From contig RSEF01000002.1 in assembly GCA_003993805.1 (NCBI GenBank), positions 67,191,259 through 67,255,258 on the forward strand: a DNA stretch of 64,000 nucleotides. Direction: 5' to 3'. Of the stretch, positions 13,201 through 24,912 are shown piece by piece. The stretch is from Himantopus leucocephalus (lineage: Eukaryota; Chordata; Aves; Charadriiformes; Recurvirostridae). How positions within the stretch are numbered: the first letter of the stretch is position 1; each line of letters begins with the position of its first letter. Made by a program: the position numbers and the translations under genes. The notes beneath the pieces were generated by a model. It had not been told where the DNA came from and made no database searches. It saw only the letters and a list, made by a program, of their open reading frames with translations.

Positions 13201-16200
13201 CTCATAAGTAAGAGGATGTGTGACCAGTTGTCCATTTACACAACAGACCCTATGTTTGGTTTTGTTCTTAGCCTGTCTTTTAAAATGTTCTGGACATGGA
13301 CACTGTGACCCCATAACAAAGCGCTGTATTTGCTACCAGCTGTGGATGGAAAACCTGATTCATCGTTATCTAAATGATGGAGAGAGTAATTGTGGTGAGT
13401 TTGGATGTTGTCTGAATAACAAGAAGAACTCATCATCTTGTGAGACTGTTGATTATTTGCTGTCAGAGTGGGGAGTACTTAGGAGGTAGATGCTGAGGGA
13501 AGACTAAAACAGTCTCTTTGTTTTCCAGCCCAGCAATATCTTCCTATAGAAAGATATTTGAATAACATCTTGAACTGATAATATCTTCACAAGTAGCCAA
13601 TATTTAAAATATTAGAAAAGTTTAAATTTTAAAAAGTATCACTATTTGAGGAAAAAAGTATGAAAATTTTGTCATGGGAAAGGAATCTTGCAACAATTTG
13701 GGGCCAGTTGGAAGGGTTGTTGAATAGCGTAGGCATTGCAAAGCTTTTGAGTAGTATTCGTCTGATTGTTGCAAAGCTGAAGAAGAGGCAACAAGTTAGA
13801 TTCTCTGAGTGGGTGGTTGATGCTTCTGTGCCAGAAGTGTGATCTGACCTAAGGAAAGAAAACACCGATGTTTTGGACTAACCATATAGTCACCTTTAAA
13901 ACCTCAGCTTTTTAGCATGATTAATTTCACTCTTTCTTTCAGTTTGTCTGTTGGACCTGGGAAATGCAATTTAGTTTCACCAGCTTAATCATGTCTATAT
14001 TCTGTGGCACACCTAACGTGTCAGCTGAGCCTCTCTATTTCAAATATTTAATAGTTTTAATTTACCTAAATTGGTCTTCTACTTAAGTTGAAATAAAGCT
14101 CAACTCTTGGAGACATGGCTTGGAGACATTTGCTGAGCAATCCACTAATCTTTGAGTAAATCTATAGAAAATTGGAAGGAGCTTGCTACAAGCCATTAAG
14201 TAACCATGGGTCATGTGTCTGTCTGTAAGTGACCAAAGACTAATTGACCAACCGAAACAGGACAGTAGGTTTTAAGCCTGAGGCTGGGATCTCCTGCCTC
14301 CCTGCCCTAATGCTGTGTTATTCCATAGTGTGATAATAACACTGAAATAGTGAGTATACACATGTTGGAGTTTACACTGTTGCACATCTCTCTGTGTCCT
14401 TCTCATGTTTTCCTGGATTTACAAATATAAGCGTGCACGTAGAAGGATCTATCTCTAACCAGCTGCTCTTTCAAAGCACTACTAAACTGCCAGACGCAGA
14501 GCACACCTATGTTTATTTCAGTTAGAGAATGACAGCTGAGGTAGTAACTGTGCCCTCTTGACTTCTAGTTCCCACATAGATTTCCGGTATCTTGGGATGG
14601 TAAAAGGTATTAGAGTGGAAGAAAATTTTCAAACATGCACTTTCAGTCTGGGAGCTTAAGAATTTTTAGGGATTCTTCTGAAAATACGAAGGTGCTAAAT
14701 TTTCCTGAGTTCCTGTTGCCACTCCCTATTCCTCATGATTGGTTATTTTAATAGAGTTGTATTAGAAATTATCCTATTCATATTACTTTACAAAGCACTG
14801 TTGTGTTTCTTTTTTCAGAGTGGAGTATACTCTATGTGACTGTATCTGTTTTTATTTTGATTGTGGTCATGGTAGGGCTTGCCTGGTTCTGCATCTGCTG
14901 CTGCAAAAGGTACATCATTTGTGTTTCTTTTTGATGGAGTATATGTGGAAACTGCACACCACAGCGACATTTTAGTCCAGTCCTTAGTACTAAACCACTG
15001 AACTCTTTTCAGACATGTGAGGAGCTTCCTGTAGCTACTTATGTATACACTTTCACTTTCGTTGAAAAAAGGGGTATCCATTTGTGGCTCTGTGCTCTTC
15101 TGCATTTCAAAAAACAAAAAGCCGATATTGCAGTATCCTTCATATTAAGAGATAATTTATGTTAAAATGCTGAGAGTATACTGCAGATTTTCATGGTCTC
15201 CCACTGAGTCCTCCAGGTGTACTCCATGCTAAGAAAAGAGAGGCATGCCCTTAAGGTCACTGATGTAGGAGTGTTGTAGGCCATGATAAGGGAGCTGCTC
15301 CCAATCTAGTGTCTCCCTTGGACAGGAGGGGTGAACACGTGGGCTGCATCTGGCTGACAGGCAAGGAGTGCTCCAATGATCTCTGTTACACAAACATTTT
15401 GCTTCCTCTTTCCTTAAACAGTTCTGCCTACTGCTGTATGTCGTTTCTCTCTCTGCTTCCCCCTCAAGTCTTTCCTAGTGAGCAGACAAGAAATTCCCTT
15501 TCAAGTGACAAGCTCCTGCAAGTTCTATTACTAGAGCAAGTGTTTTTGCTGCTGCTCAAAAAGCCCAGCAAATAGATAGCTTGTTCAGGTGTTAGCAAAA
15601 ATGAAACACTGTCAAAATCTTGCTGGATTTTCAGCTTTTTCTAGGGTGTCTTTGTAATATGTAAAATACGCTGTTCGAAATACATCGGAGTTGATACTGA
15701 TTTCCTTTTTATGGCTGAAGGAACAGGGCTGTTAGTAGAAAGGTTTAAATAGAAGTGTGTCCCCCTCTACCCCCACAGTGTGGGGTGGAGCCTCACAGGG
15801 TTGTGTGGACTTTATGCGATAGGGATTGTTTATGGACTTTAGCTGCTTCTGTCCTTAGTCCTCATGTGGCTCGTGCCAGAGAGTGAGGGCTGGTTGATAC
15901 AGGTATGTGTGAAAAAGAGGAGAGAAATGCTGCACAGGACAGAATGGCAAGAGGTGCCCTTTGCCTTGTGGAAACTACAGGAAAAAGGCACTGTAGTCCA
16001 AGATTTGGCTGGAGTTTTGGAGGTGTTAAAGGCTTTGTTGAGTTGCCAAATAAACTCAGGTTTTTTTAGAAGACTGTAGAGGAGAGGCTGAGTGGCTGAC
16101 TGTTGCTGTAATGTTGGCTGAGCAGTAGGTGGCTTCTCCACTGTGAACTGTACAACCTGGGTGGAAGTGCTTCTTCAGACATTGCCAGAGTCAATCCTTG

Positions 16201-18163
16201 CCTTGAAAAAGGGCACGTCCCACCCACTCACCCCTCCTCCAAAGTTATGAGAAAGAGGGCAAGAAAAATGCCTGAGGTGTGACACCATCTTCTAGGAGGT
16301 GCCCCCTTGGTTTCATGTGTGAATGCCCATATTTCTACTCTGAAGTCCTTTGTTCATTCCCTCTCTATCCAATACAATAAACAGGTCTGTGTCCGTTTCT
16401 CTAGCTCCAGGACTTTAGCTTCTGTATTAATGAGCAGATGCATAACTCTTGCAAATAGCTGAAACTTAACAAAGAGATGATGAGCATTGTGGAAGTAGAT
16501 GCTGGGGAAGGATTTAAATGAAGAAAGAACAAGTGGGGATTTGCCTACAGACCAGTAGGGCTTTGTCCATGCATACACGTGAGGGAACCAATCTCTGTTT
16601 TGTCTGGCCTTCTCTGTAAGCATAACCAGACAAGCACCACTTAAATTCTCTCAGTTAAAATGAAAATGGGGAATAACCAATTCTTACAGAAATTTTATTT
16701 GGAAACAAATGAATATATGCCTACCTTGTGTCTAGTTACTATGTTGAAGTTGAACAAACTGAACCCCTGTGGCCTAGGAAAGCAAGTCAGTCTTTCTTGC
16801 TTTCTTCATCTTTGTATATCAGAGAGAAAATAAATTATACTCTCTGATCCAGATTGTACAGCTGCTTTATACAGGTATAAACTGGAAAAATTCTTTTTAA
16901 GTGGAGGCGAGAAAATACAGTGGTGTACTGTGTTGGGGTACGTAGTTATATGTATGAAAAGGGAGAGGGAACAGATTGATGCGTGCACGTGAGAACTAAA
17001 TGTCTTTGTGGTAACTTTCTCTTTAGCAGAAAGAGGACGAAGATAAGAAAGAAAACAAAATATACCATCCTAGATAACATAGATGAGCAGGAGAGAATGG
17101 AGCTACGACCCAAATATGGTAAGCCCTAACTGTTTCAGCTGGGAATTCATCCACCAAGCTTACAGTCAATGTATTTGAATTGACATCTGCAGTCAGGAGG
17201 AGCCCAGAAGCTGGCCTACAAGTTTGGGAATGGCAGAGTAAAGTACAGATAATGAAACGGTTGGGGGAGAATCACTTAATTTCTTTCATGAGGCCTTGGG
17301 CTGAGCCACTGCTCTGAGCTTCTTCGTCAGTCTTAACTTAGAACATCTAATTGTCCCACAGACTTTCTCTGTGTAACCCATCCTCCCCTGCACACACTTT
17401 AATTTGGAACTGTTTTTATTGCTGCGCAGCAGTTCTCTCCTGGCCCAAAAGTGCCCTGTTAAACATCAGTAGACTTCAGCCGATACCCTCTGTTAACATA
17501 TATTTTGATTTACCTGAGTTTCTGTTTTTAGCAGTGGAAATGTTGGGATCCAGGAAAGTAAAATCATCCTGAGAAATTGCTCTCCTAGAAAGGCAGACAT
17601 AACGTTTCTGTAGAAATCATGACCTTTCACTGCCACTCATGTTAATCAGATAGTTGAGTACGCAGACTAATTTCCAGATTCAATCTAGTACATTAGCTAT
17701 GTACTAAGGTCATCGAATTGTTTCAAATTTAAATGCATATATTCACATTTCAGAGCCATAAACTGACAGGCCTGCAGTGAAGTCAGAAGAATATCTGCCT
17801 GACAGTATATGATACCTCCTAGGCCAGTTCTTATATCAGTGGTGGCAGTGGTGCACACTGTTATGATGGGTTGCAGAGAATGTTTTCACTTATCTTTCAA
17901 ATCACAGCAGAGGAGAGGATGGTTAGTTGTTACTAAAAAGTGAAACCTTTCTAATTGAGCTTGTTTTGCTTTTTTTGTTGTCAGGTATAAAACACAGAAG
18001 TACAGAACACAACTCCAGTCTGATGGTCTCTGAGTCAGAGTTTGACAGTGATCAGGACACTATCTTCAGCAGAGAAAAGATTGAAAGAGAGAATCCTAAA
18101 ACCCTCATTAATGGATCCATCAGAAACGGAGTTTCCTTCAACTACAGCTCCAAAGACAGATAA
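1023..18163 (+). CDS. KIAA0319: KIAA0319, 3' part: PKD-repeat type I membrane protein (12 coding exons in window)
   Basis: The gene encodes a plasma-membrane glycoprotein of neurons, a human dyslexia-susceptibility candidate linked to neuronal migration and axon growth. Exons: 1023-1251, 3159-3282, 4667-4799, 5700-5848, 8267-8418, 8865-9003, 10278-10437, 11750-11892, 13272-13394, 14819-14909, 17027-17118 and 17985-18163. All have GT/AG borders and all phases join, giving 570 residues plus stop, roughly the C-terminal half of the about 1070-residue family protein. In order they encode the end of one PKD repeat, three complete PKD repeats (each split over two exons with the same phase pattern), a spacer, an EGF-like six-cysteine block, one transmembrane helix, and a basic-then-acidic cytoplasmic tail. 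The N-terminal signal peptide, MANSC domain and first PKD repeat must lie left of the window. The introns hold only two CR1 remnants that I can recognise. The paralogue KIAA0319L is an alternative name, but the tail sequence fits KIAA0319 and the ALDH5A1 neighbour supports it. Confidence 0.95.
1772..1838 (+). mobile_element. CR1 LINE 3' end fragment
   Basis: The stretch ggctggactcgatgatcttt, then aaaggtcccttccaaccca and accattctatgaatctat, is the terminal sequence of avian CR1 elements, in + orientation. It is a heavily 5'-truncated copy in a KIAA0319 intron. Confidence 0.85.
3159..3282 (+). CDS. KIAA0319: KIAA0319 exon: second half of a PKD repeat
   Basis: The acceptor is gtatag and the donor is G|gtaagt. 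The translation starts [20 protein letters not shown] and ends VTLIVQP. The G-D-Y-T-F-x-L-x-V-T-D pattern is the F/G-strand signature of PKD repeats. It ends in phase 1. Confidence 0.95.
4667..4799 (+). CDS. KIAA0319: KIAA0319 exon: first half of a PKD repeat
   Basis: The acceptor is ttacag and the donor is AG|gtatcc. The frame reads [20 protein letters not shown], with [18 protein letters not shown] further on. It starts in phase 1 and ends in phase 2. NNS is a possible N-glycosylation sequon. Confidence 0.95.
5700..5848 (+). CDS. KIAA0319: KIAA0319 exon: second half of a PKD repeat
   Basis: The acceptor is tttcag and the donor is G|gtaagc. The translation includes [18 protein letters not shown] and [19 protein letters not shown]. 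It ends in phase 1. The intron just upstream happens to stay open in this frame back to 5629. Confidence 0.95.
6411..6860 (-). mobile_element. CR1 LINE fragment with reverse-transcriptase C-terminal remnant
   Basis: The element runs on the - strand with its 3' end at 6411 (atcatagaatggtttaggtt). The - strand still has an open frame (6831-6490) reading like the end of the CR1 polyprotein, including [16 protein letters not shown] and [15 protein letters not shown]. It is a 5'-truncated copy of about 450 bases in a KIAA0319 intron. Confidence 0.92.
8267..8418 (+). CDS. KIAA0319: KIAA0319 exon: first half of the last PKD repeat
   Basis: The acceptor is ggctag and the donor is GGG|gtaagt. The frame reads [19 protein letters not shown], then [20 protein letters not shown]. 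It ends in phase 0. Confidence 0.95.
8865..9003 (+). CDS. KIAA0319: KIAA0319 exon: second half of the last PKD repeat
   Basis: The acceptor is tttacag and the donor is G|gtatgg. The frame starts [20 protein letters not shown], continues [16 protein letters not shown], and ends VEVRP. It ends in phase 1. Confidence 0.95.
10278..10437 (+). CDS. KIAA0319: KIAA0319 exon: post-PKD linker
   Basis: The acceptor is ctgtcag and the donor is AG|gtagaa. The translation includes [20 protein letters not shown] and [20 protein letters not shown], the conserved stretch between the PKD repeats and the cysteine block. It ends in phase 2. Confidence 0.95.
11750..11892 (+). CDS. KIAA0319: KIAA0319 exon: post-PKD linker, second part
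   Basis: The acceptor is tctgcag and the donor is G|gtatgt. The frame reads [20 protein letters not shown] and ends [17 protein letters not shown]. It ends in phase 1. Confidence 0.95.
13272..13394 (+). CDS. KIAA0319: KIAA0319 exon: EGF-like cysteine block
   Basis: The acceptor is tcttag and the donor is G|gtgagt. The frame reads [20 protein letters not shown], then [20 protein letters not shown] and C. The six cysteines in CxxxC-x5-C-x6-CxC spacing, plus the CSGHGHCD core, resemble an EGF-like module just outside the membrane. Confidence 0.95.
14819..14909 (+). CDS. KIAA0319: KIAA0319 exon: transmembrane helix
   Basis: The acceptor is tttcag and the donor is AG|gtacat. [20 protein letters not shown] is followed by [10 protein letters not shown]. 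This gives one hydrophobic helix of about 24 residues, ending in a CxCCCK cluster likely to be palmitoylated at the inner face (inference). Confidence 0.95.
17027..17118 (+). CDS. KIAA0319: KIAA0319 exon: basic juxtamembrane tail with YTIL motif
   Basis: The exon encodes [20 protein letters not shown] and then [11 protein letters not shown], with donor G|gtaagc. The acceptor is a TAGCAG tandem. Using the first AG starts the exon at 17027 and keeps the length of the mammalian protein; using the second starts it at 17030 and drops one residue. YTIL fits the YxxPhi endocytosis signal known in this protein. It ends in phase 1. Confidence 0.92.
17985..18163 (+). CDS. KIAA0319: KIAA0319 last coding exon
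   Basis: The acceptor is tgtcag. The frame reads [20 protein letters not shown], then [11 protein letters not shown], and ends NYSSKDR with TAA at 18161-18163. The serine and acid-rich tail matches the conserved C-terminus of the family. Confidence 0.96.
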
Positions 18164-20300
18164 CTGAATGAGGGTAAAAGCACAGAACACACTGGTCCAA
18201 CACATCTGGCCCGCCTCTGTTTTTCCAGAACCGAAAGCTTCCTAAAATATCAAATAACTGCAGATGAAAGGGTAAATTTCTAGCACAGGGGAAGGAAGGA
18301 GGAAGGACTAGATAGATGGTCAGCTAAATTCCTCTTGTCACTGTTATAGGAACAAGGAAAAGCACATCTTATTTCTTGCATGTTCCATGCTGAATCTTTG
18401 TCTGAACTTCAGAAGGCCTTTTCCTGTATCACTGCTACAAAACTAGCCAGGGCTGTTATGCTACTAACAGTAGTAACTGAGATGCATACAGATTTGTGTC
18501 CTGTGTTCCTATCTCTCTCTGGGAGAAGCAGTGCATTTATGATGCTGACCTAAAACAGTGAAAGCCAGTATAGATAAATTCCCATACAAATCTAGAGAGC
18601 AATATGTGACCACAGGCTCCATCTTCATTTTTCAGTTTAGGTTGGGAACACAAAGAGAGAGCATTTTTAGTGTTTTGTATTTATCTCTGACTGTGCTATG
18701 TGACTTCCTTTTCTAGGGTAGTGCTCATCAGATGAAAATGTCTTTGTTTTCAAAGGAAGTTTACAATTAGCAGTTGCACTTAATCAGCTGTAAAGTAATG
18801 TGATACATCTGTGTCCTGTAGGATGCAATGTTCCCTGTATTTACAAAGTATGGTGCCTGCAGGGAAGTCCAGCCTTAGGTTGCTTCTGTAATGATGAAGG
18901 TGTTTTGCCTCTTTTGAGTCTGCCACGTCCAGCCAGGAAACAGTAGCAGAAAAGCAGGAAGGACTCAGTGCGATGCGCCTTCAGAAGCATTTTAAGCATC
19001 CCAAAAAACCCTTTTGTTTACAGAGCACTTCTAAGGAGCTTTTAAGACTGAACCCTCAGCTGGAGATGAGTTTTCATCTGTCAGCCTCAGTGCTCAGTTA
19101 AAGAATAGGTCAAGCATTTGTGTAGTGCAATGCTTGTGGCAAAATACCTTATGTGGAGCAGGAGGTTCAACACCTACCTTCATTGTCGTGGGAATTGGTA
19201 CTGAGAAAAGTTTTAGCTTCAGCATTTGATTGTTTTACTTTTTCCTCTGTGGCTATTCAGTGACTAGATGTGTTGGCCTAAAGAGATCCCTTTAGGTGTT
19301 TGGGAAGGGTAGGTGTGTTGGAGTTCTGATGTTCTTGTTCGCAATCTGGATAATTTTCTTTACAGCGTGCTTGTTAGGCTTTAAAGCCATGCCCCCAGTA
19401 CTGTTCTTGAAATCCCAAACTGAAGACCTGGCCTCACTTGTCAGGGGCATCTGTGTCAGTGGTACTGTTTGGCCACAATGCCAGCCTTTCCTAGGGGTCC
19501 TTTGCTGACATGCTGAAATCTCGGGCTGAGCTGGAGGAATGATGTGTTCTGATGGAGAAAGTGTTTCTCTGGGAGCGTTTTGGACAGGGTTGTTTTTACC
19601 TTTTTGTTTTGTTTTGTTTTTTAAATCTGGTGGTGGAGAATCTATTAATAGAGAGGGGTGGAGCACTATAGAGATCAAGGAGAGCAGACGAGAAGGATCA
19701 GGGGAGGGGGCATAGTGCACCTCCATCACGAGGAATAATTTGGTGGAGAATTTTGGGGCTTTCTCTGCCCTTTCATAGGAGTCTGATACAACAGAGTAGT
19801 TGGGTCAAACACTAGCTTCTGTGCTTCTCTTGTTAATGGAGTTGGGCAAAAGTCAGAAGAACTGTCCGGGTTGGAAAGAATCAGTAGTCAAAAGTTGCAG
19901 CAACATGACATCCTCATAACTGGTTTCATACCTTTGACTCTCAAACACAGCCAACAACAGTCCCTGAGGCTACTAATGCTGCACTGAGGAGCATTTATCC
20001 TGTGCCCAGCCCTGCATTTCTCTGGAAAGCTGAGTGTGGCTGCAGGAGTCATAGTGGTGGGAGAGGCTGTGAAGAGCTAAAAAGGGCTAATGCAAGTGTT
20101 TTCCATGTTTTTCCCATACCCACCAGCAAGATGCAGCATAAATGGTATGATTTGCTTTCTTCAGAAGCCAAGTTTGAACTCTGTGTATGGGGGTTTTAGG
20201 TTATTTATTGAAACAAATCTACTTTATCTCACCCTCTCCCTTCTTGAATGCGTGTGTATATGTGTTTTTAAATAACTTGGTCAATAAAAGCAAGGTCAGC
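18164..20300 (+). other. KIAA0319: Probable 3' UTR of KIAA0319
   Basis: This non-coding sequence follows the stop codon and contains no recognisable repeat. The first AATAAA downstream is at 20283-20288, followed by a T/G-rich stretch, so a UTR of about 2.1 kb is likely. A longer form could end near the AATAAA at 23242. The ends are inferred from signals only. Confidence 0.5.
20283..20288 (+). terminator. KIAA0319: Candidate polyadenylation signal of KIAA0319
   Basis: This is the canonical AATAAA hexamer, with a T/G-rich stretch (cttttgatgtctttc) about 15-25 bases downstream. Confidence 0.45.
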
Positions 20301-20511
20301 TTTTGATGTCTTTCAATTTCTGCTCCAGTCATATTAACACAGTAACGCAATGTTCACTTTAAAGCATTCTTGAAGAAAGTTAAGGCCCGCTCAAAATACT
20401 AATTTTTTTTTTCCCTTTTTAAATCAAAATGTTTGGCTTAATCCATTCTGCATAAATTCCCAAAATGTTCTAGCAGGAATTATGCTCTTGGAAACATGCA
20501 TTTAAAAAAAA

Positions 20512-20611
20512 NNNNNNNNNNNNNNNNNNNNNNNNNNNNNNNNNNNNNNNNNNNNNNNNNNNNNNNNNNNNNNNNNNNNNNNNNNNNNNNNNNNNNNNNN
20601 NNNNNNNNNNN
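20512..20611. other. Assembly gap (100 N)
   Basis: A run of exactly 100 N lies between A-rich flanks. The exact length suggests a placeholder gap, probably where a poly-A tract broke the assembly. A further single N sits in a T tract at 20873. Confidence 0.95.
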
Positions 20612-22304
20612 AAAAAAACAAAAAAAAACCAGTTGCATAAGCAACTATAACTTTGTATTGGCCATGCTGCCATTAATGCTTATGCTAAATACTGTATCCA
20701 GTGTGCCTTTATCTATAAACTTATCTTTTAGGACATGTCAGTGCCGCCAGCAGCATCCTTGTGAAGTCAGTCACTTGTGTGTTTCGGGTTTATTTTGTGT
20801 TTTTTAAAGCTGGTGCTGAAGCCCAGGAGGAGGTTGTTCTTTCAAGGAATTAAAATTCAGATATCTTTTTTTNTTTTTTTTTAAAAAAAAAAAAAAGCAG
20901 AAACTAAAGACTGGTTCTCTAGTTAAAACAACTGCAGGAAACATAAACCTGCTTTTCTCAATACTGCAGAATTCACAGGGCTATTCCCCCTCCCACACAC
21001 ACATGCTATGGGCTCAGATCTTTGGATTGGTGGTAAGTTCATGTGCCATAAGAATGTATGAATGATTTCGCTAAGTATTTCTCACTCTAAGAAATAAGAA
21101 ACATTAGACCAATTTCTTACTGCATAAGGCCCTAGCAAGTGGAAGTTGCTTACTAAATTCTGTACTCTAGATGATGCTTTGACATCTTTGTTGCTAACAG
21201 TATTTTAGTTGTGTTTTGACGTTTGAATATAGTTTAAATTTTTGAGCTGCTTCTATTAGTTTGATTCTTCCACCTCCTTGGAAGGAGAAGTCATTCCTCT
21301 TACATAAGATCAGGCTTGCTCGTAATATGAAACTTGCACAGAGGTTGAAAATAATAGTTTCTGGCTCTGTGAATTTGCGATATCACATGTTTGTGTCACT
21401 TGGCCAAGCATGATTTTTGTCAGGAATTTGGGAGAGACTGTAGCAAGCCTTGTATCTTGATTCAGTGTAATTTTTGTTTCTAGAACTGTTCCTTTCTTGC
21501 AGAACATCAGGTCATACCTGGAACGAAAGGGTCAGAAAAGTAGCTGTTAAGATACAAACACAATGGTAGAATTCTAATGCTAGCTATCTGGTTTGGGTTA
21601 TGATGGGTTTGAAGCAGGTTTTCAGTCCTCCATTTACTTCCACACACGATTTTCCTTCATATATGGAAAAAAGTCCAGGCAGCTTCTTTGTGAAATAAGT
21701 ATGGGGATGTTACCAACAGTCTCATCTGCTCTGAAAAGCAGAGGAGGCTAGATATAGCTTGTTATCTATGGCTCAGAGTCCACTGAAAATAAAGAATAAC
21801 TTGTTTGGCACTGATAAGGTACGGCCTCTCTTTGAAGGCAGACGGTGTGCTGATACTTACAGTGCCTCATAGCCTTGATGTAAGCACTGGATTTTCATTT
21901 GCATATTGGTTTTACATTTGTACATGCTCATGCATGCACAAGCAGATTGTCCAGCTATGTAAAAGGACTGCCTTTGTTCACATTTTAAGTAAGGAGTATA
22001 TTTTGGAAGAAAAAACTTCCTTACCGTTACTGCCTGAGGCATTAAACAGATTCAGTACTCCAGTATTCAGTGCAGTGTATGTGCAGCACAAAACCACCAC
22101 ACTGCAAACAGATCATTGGCTTGTGGTTTTAATTGTCTTAACCAAAATGCTACTGCAGTATGAACCAAAGTTTACCTTGGAAAATCTGCCGAGATGCACA
22201 TCCAAATTCTCTGACCTATGGTTCAACCATTAATATTAACTGAGTAGATTGCTGAGAAATTCAAGCAAAATGTGAACACTCTAATTGCAGAGGATTGTTT
22301 ATTT

Positions 22305-22322
22305 GGGGGGGAGGGAGGGGGG
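22305..22322 (+). other. G-quadruplex-prone G tract
   Basis: Eighteen bases consist of three G runs separated by single A residues (7 G, 3 G, 6 G). This satisfies the four-times-GGG pattern with loops of one base. Its function is unknown. Confidence 0.55.
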
Positions 22323-23241
22323 AAGGTTATTCTTACACATGAAAAAGAATACATTTTCAACTGTGTCCTTTTAGGTAAACAGAGTCTTAGTCTCCCTCTG
22401 TCAAACGCATCAGATACAGGTACTGTTCGAGCATCTGTTTTGTGCTGTCAGCTGTGTTTGCTAATATGCTAATTTTCCTTTTATTTCTTGGTCTCTTGTG
22501 GGCACACAGAAGTGTGCACACATGCAATGAACTTAACAGTGTGTGAACTTAAGAGAGAGTGAGCGCATGCGTGTGTCCTCTATGCTGAATTTAAACTTCC
22601 CTTAGACAGTTCTGATGTTCTTGAAATAATTGAGTTCTTAAGCAAATTTCCTATTCCTGTTTTAAGCCTCAAGTGAAACTAGTTTTGCCCCTCAATATAC
22701 TGATAATGGGCTGTAGTCAGCTGGAACCTTGGGATGGTGGTAATAAAATAACAGCTGCTTTAGTCTTCTGAGCCATTTATGTGGGGTTTGAGAGGTAAAT
22801 GTTCCTCTAGACGAAGGGAAATGGGATAGAGGTGAATTATAGAGTTTCTTTACATCGGCTATTGCTTATGACTGATCCCTAACTGGAATACCCATCCCAT
22901 ACTTTTGCAGCAAAGGAGAACCCATTTCACATACCTTTTAGGTCCTGAACTCCCCAAGGCAAGGGAGGGAATGTTAAGGCTTAGAAATAAAATTTAAAAA
23001 AAGGAGGGAGAAAAGGCAAATCACTTTTTCTTTTGCACAGGCTGCGAATCAAAGTGCAGGTGAGCTGCACATCAGTAGTTTGTCTCTCTATGGAAGCACT
23101 TTCTCCCTGTGGCTGTATGGGTGAGCTATTACAGAATTTATATTAGGAATCTATTTCTAGAAAATGTTATTTATTGCAAATGATAATGTATTGTAACTGG
23201 AACCATTTCTGAGCTGAAATTGCTACATTTATGTAACTACT

Positions 23242-23247
23242 AATAAA
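23242..23247 (+). terminator. Alternative distal polyadenylation signal of KIAA0319
   Basis: AATAAA is followed directly by gttttgtctttccttct, a good downstream element. It would give a UTR of about 5 kb crossing the assembly gap, so it is less certain than the signal at 20283. Confidence 0.3.
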
Positions 23248-24912
23248 GTTTTGTCTTTCCTTCTAGGAACTTGTCAGGTACTCTTTTAAAAAGACATGGG
23301 TATTCTGTATTGGAGTCAACACTGTGGTCAGGCTAATAAGAGATACGTTGTATACCATAGTTTGTGTCTGTACTCAAACATAAAAGCAGTGCAATATCTG
23401 ATCCCTTCCCTTCCCTTCCTACCGACAAAAGCAAAACAGTATCTTTTTTCAGAGAGGTAACGTAATTCAGTACATCAGAGAGCAGGGGAAAAAAAAAAAG
23501 TTACTGCAATTCACAGTAGGAGTTTACATGTGGTGCTTGTCCATGCTTGGTTTAATTGGCTGTGTGTAAATATTCACCAGCTGTCATGCCAAGTATGGTG
23601 ACTTCAAGTTTTGTGGCTTATTCTATAGCAAATCCAATACTCGAGTGCTTGCAAGTACAATGGCTGCTTTGCAGTAATCAGAGATACTAGTGTGCGATAT
23701 AACCCAAAACACTTCTGTTAGCTAGGGCTAGATTTGCTGCCTGTTTCTGAACAGGGGAAAAAAAAAAAAATCCATGCCTCAGTGTGTGTGAAGTTTGTGT
23801 CTTTGCCTAAGGAAAAAAAATACACCATAAAAGCAACTTTAAGTGTATTTGGATACATGGCGCTGCTTCCATTCCTACTTGACTCCTGCAACGGAATACT
23901 GGCTGCTGAATGAGCTGGTGAGATACATACTGTCCTTTATTGAAGAATGGAATCTGCCCGTTTGTCACTGCGCTCTACATATTGGTAACAGCAGCAGCCT
24001 CCCCCCTCCCCTTTGCATAGGCTGATGCAAGCCTCTAGATTTGTGCAACAAAGATCATCAGTAGTGATTCCTAAACAACTTTAACCAGGTGTGCTAAGTA
24101 GCTTCAGCATTCACTGATAAAGTGAATAAACCACCAACTTCTTGTGTCTTGAAAGGTTCTAGGCAGAGGGTTTTGACACTGAAAACACTTTAAACAAATG
24201 CTAAAATTTAACTTAAAGCTTCAGAACGCCATACTTAAACCCGCTCCTTTGAGACAGCTCAGCCCTTCCACGAGCAGTAGGGCTGGGACAGAGGGCATGA
24301 CACGTATGGCTCTACCAGTTACAGTGAGACAGTTACTTCAATACCACGTCAAAGCATGCTGCTTCTTTTACTTACAGGATTGCCCAACTCCCAACACGTG
24401 CCTGATTGATTTAGAACAGTAAAAACTTTTACTCTGTGCAAACCATTTAAACTGCTGTTTTATGTTCTGTGACTTCATCATGAAAGCACAATTAACAATA
24501 AAAGCATAAGATGTGTCTAAAAACACCAGTGTCTGGGAGATGGACAGGCTGCAGAAGGCTAGCCTGTTTTAAATGTTTCCTTGATCTTGGTGACAAGAGA
24601 TAACAAAGTGCATTCTGCCAGCTACTGTAAACAAAATTAAGTACTAGATATTAGTCAGGCTTGACATACTTATCAGTAAGACTGTCTCTCTTCACTGGTA
24701 TTGGATCAGTGGTACCAGCATCAAGAGCCTACCTCAAGTTATCCTGAGCACACAAGGTAACGTTGCCAGCTTAGCATACAAATGGACAAGCGTTGCCTAG
24801 AGTGACTTGCCAAAAAAAAACACCTTGTGCGCTGCAGTTGGAGGTAATTTCTGCCTATTTAAGCTAAAAATGTTACCATCTAGTAGAACAGGTAAACATA
24901 GTTTCTTAAGAG

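Larger units (their letters stand above)
20612..24900. other. Intergenic stretch between convergent KIAA0319 and ALDH5A1
   Basis: I see no exon, RNA gene or complete transposon here. It holds poly-A/T tracts (20880-20897, 23757-23770), a G-run cluster at 22305, and possible distal UTR sequence of either neighbour. The longest open frame (21805-22233) has no recognisable protein features. Confidence 0.5.

Noticed and set aside
19292..19729. 145-codon - strand frame opposite the KIAA0319 3' UTR
   Set aside because: There is no domain, no promoter signal and no neighbouring exon. A chance opening is more likely.
21805..22233. 142-codon + strand frame between KIAA0319 and ALDH5A1
   Set aside because: It starts with a non-ATG codon, has no recognisable domain, and its composition looks random.
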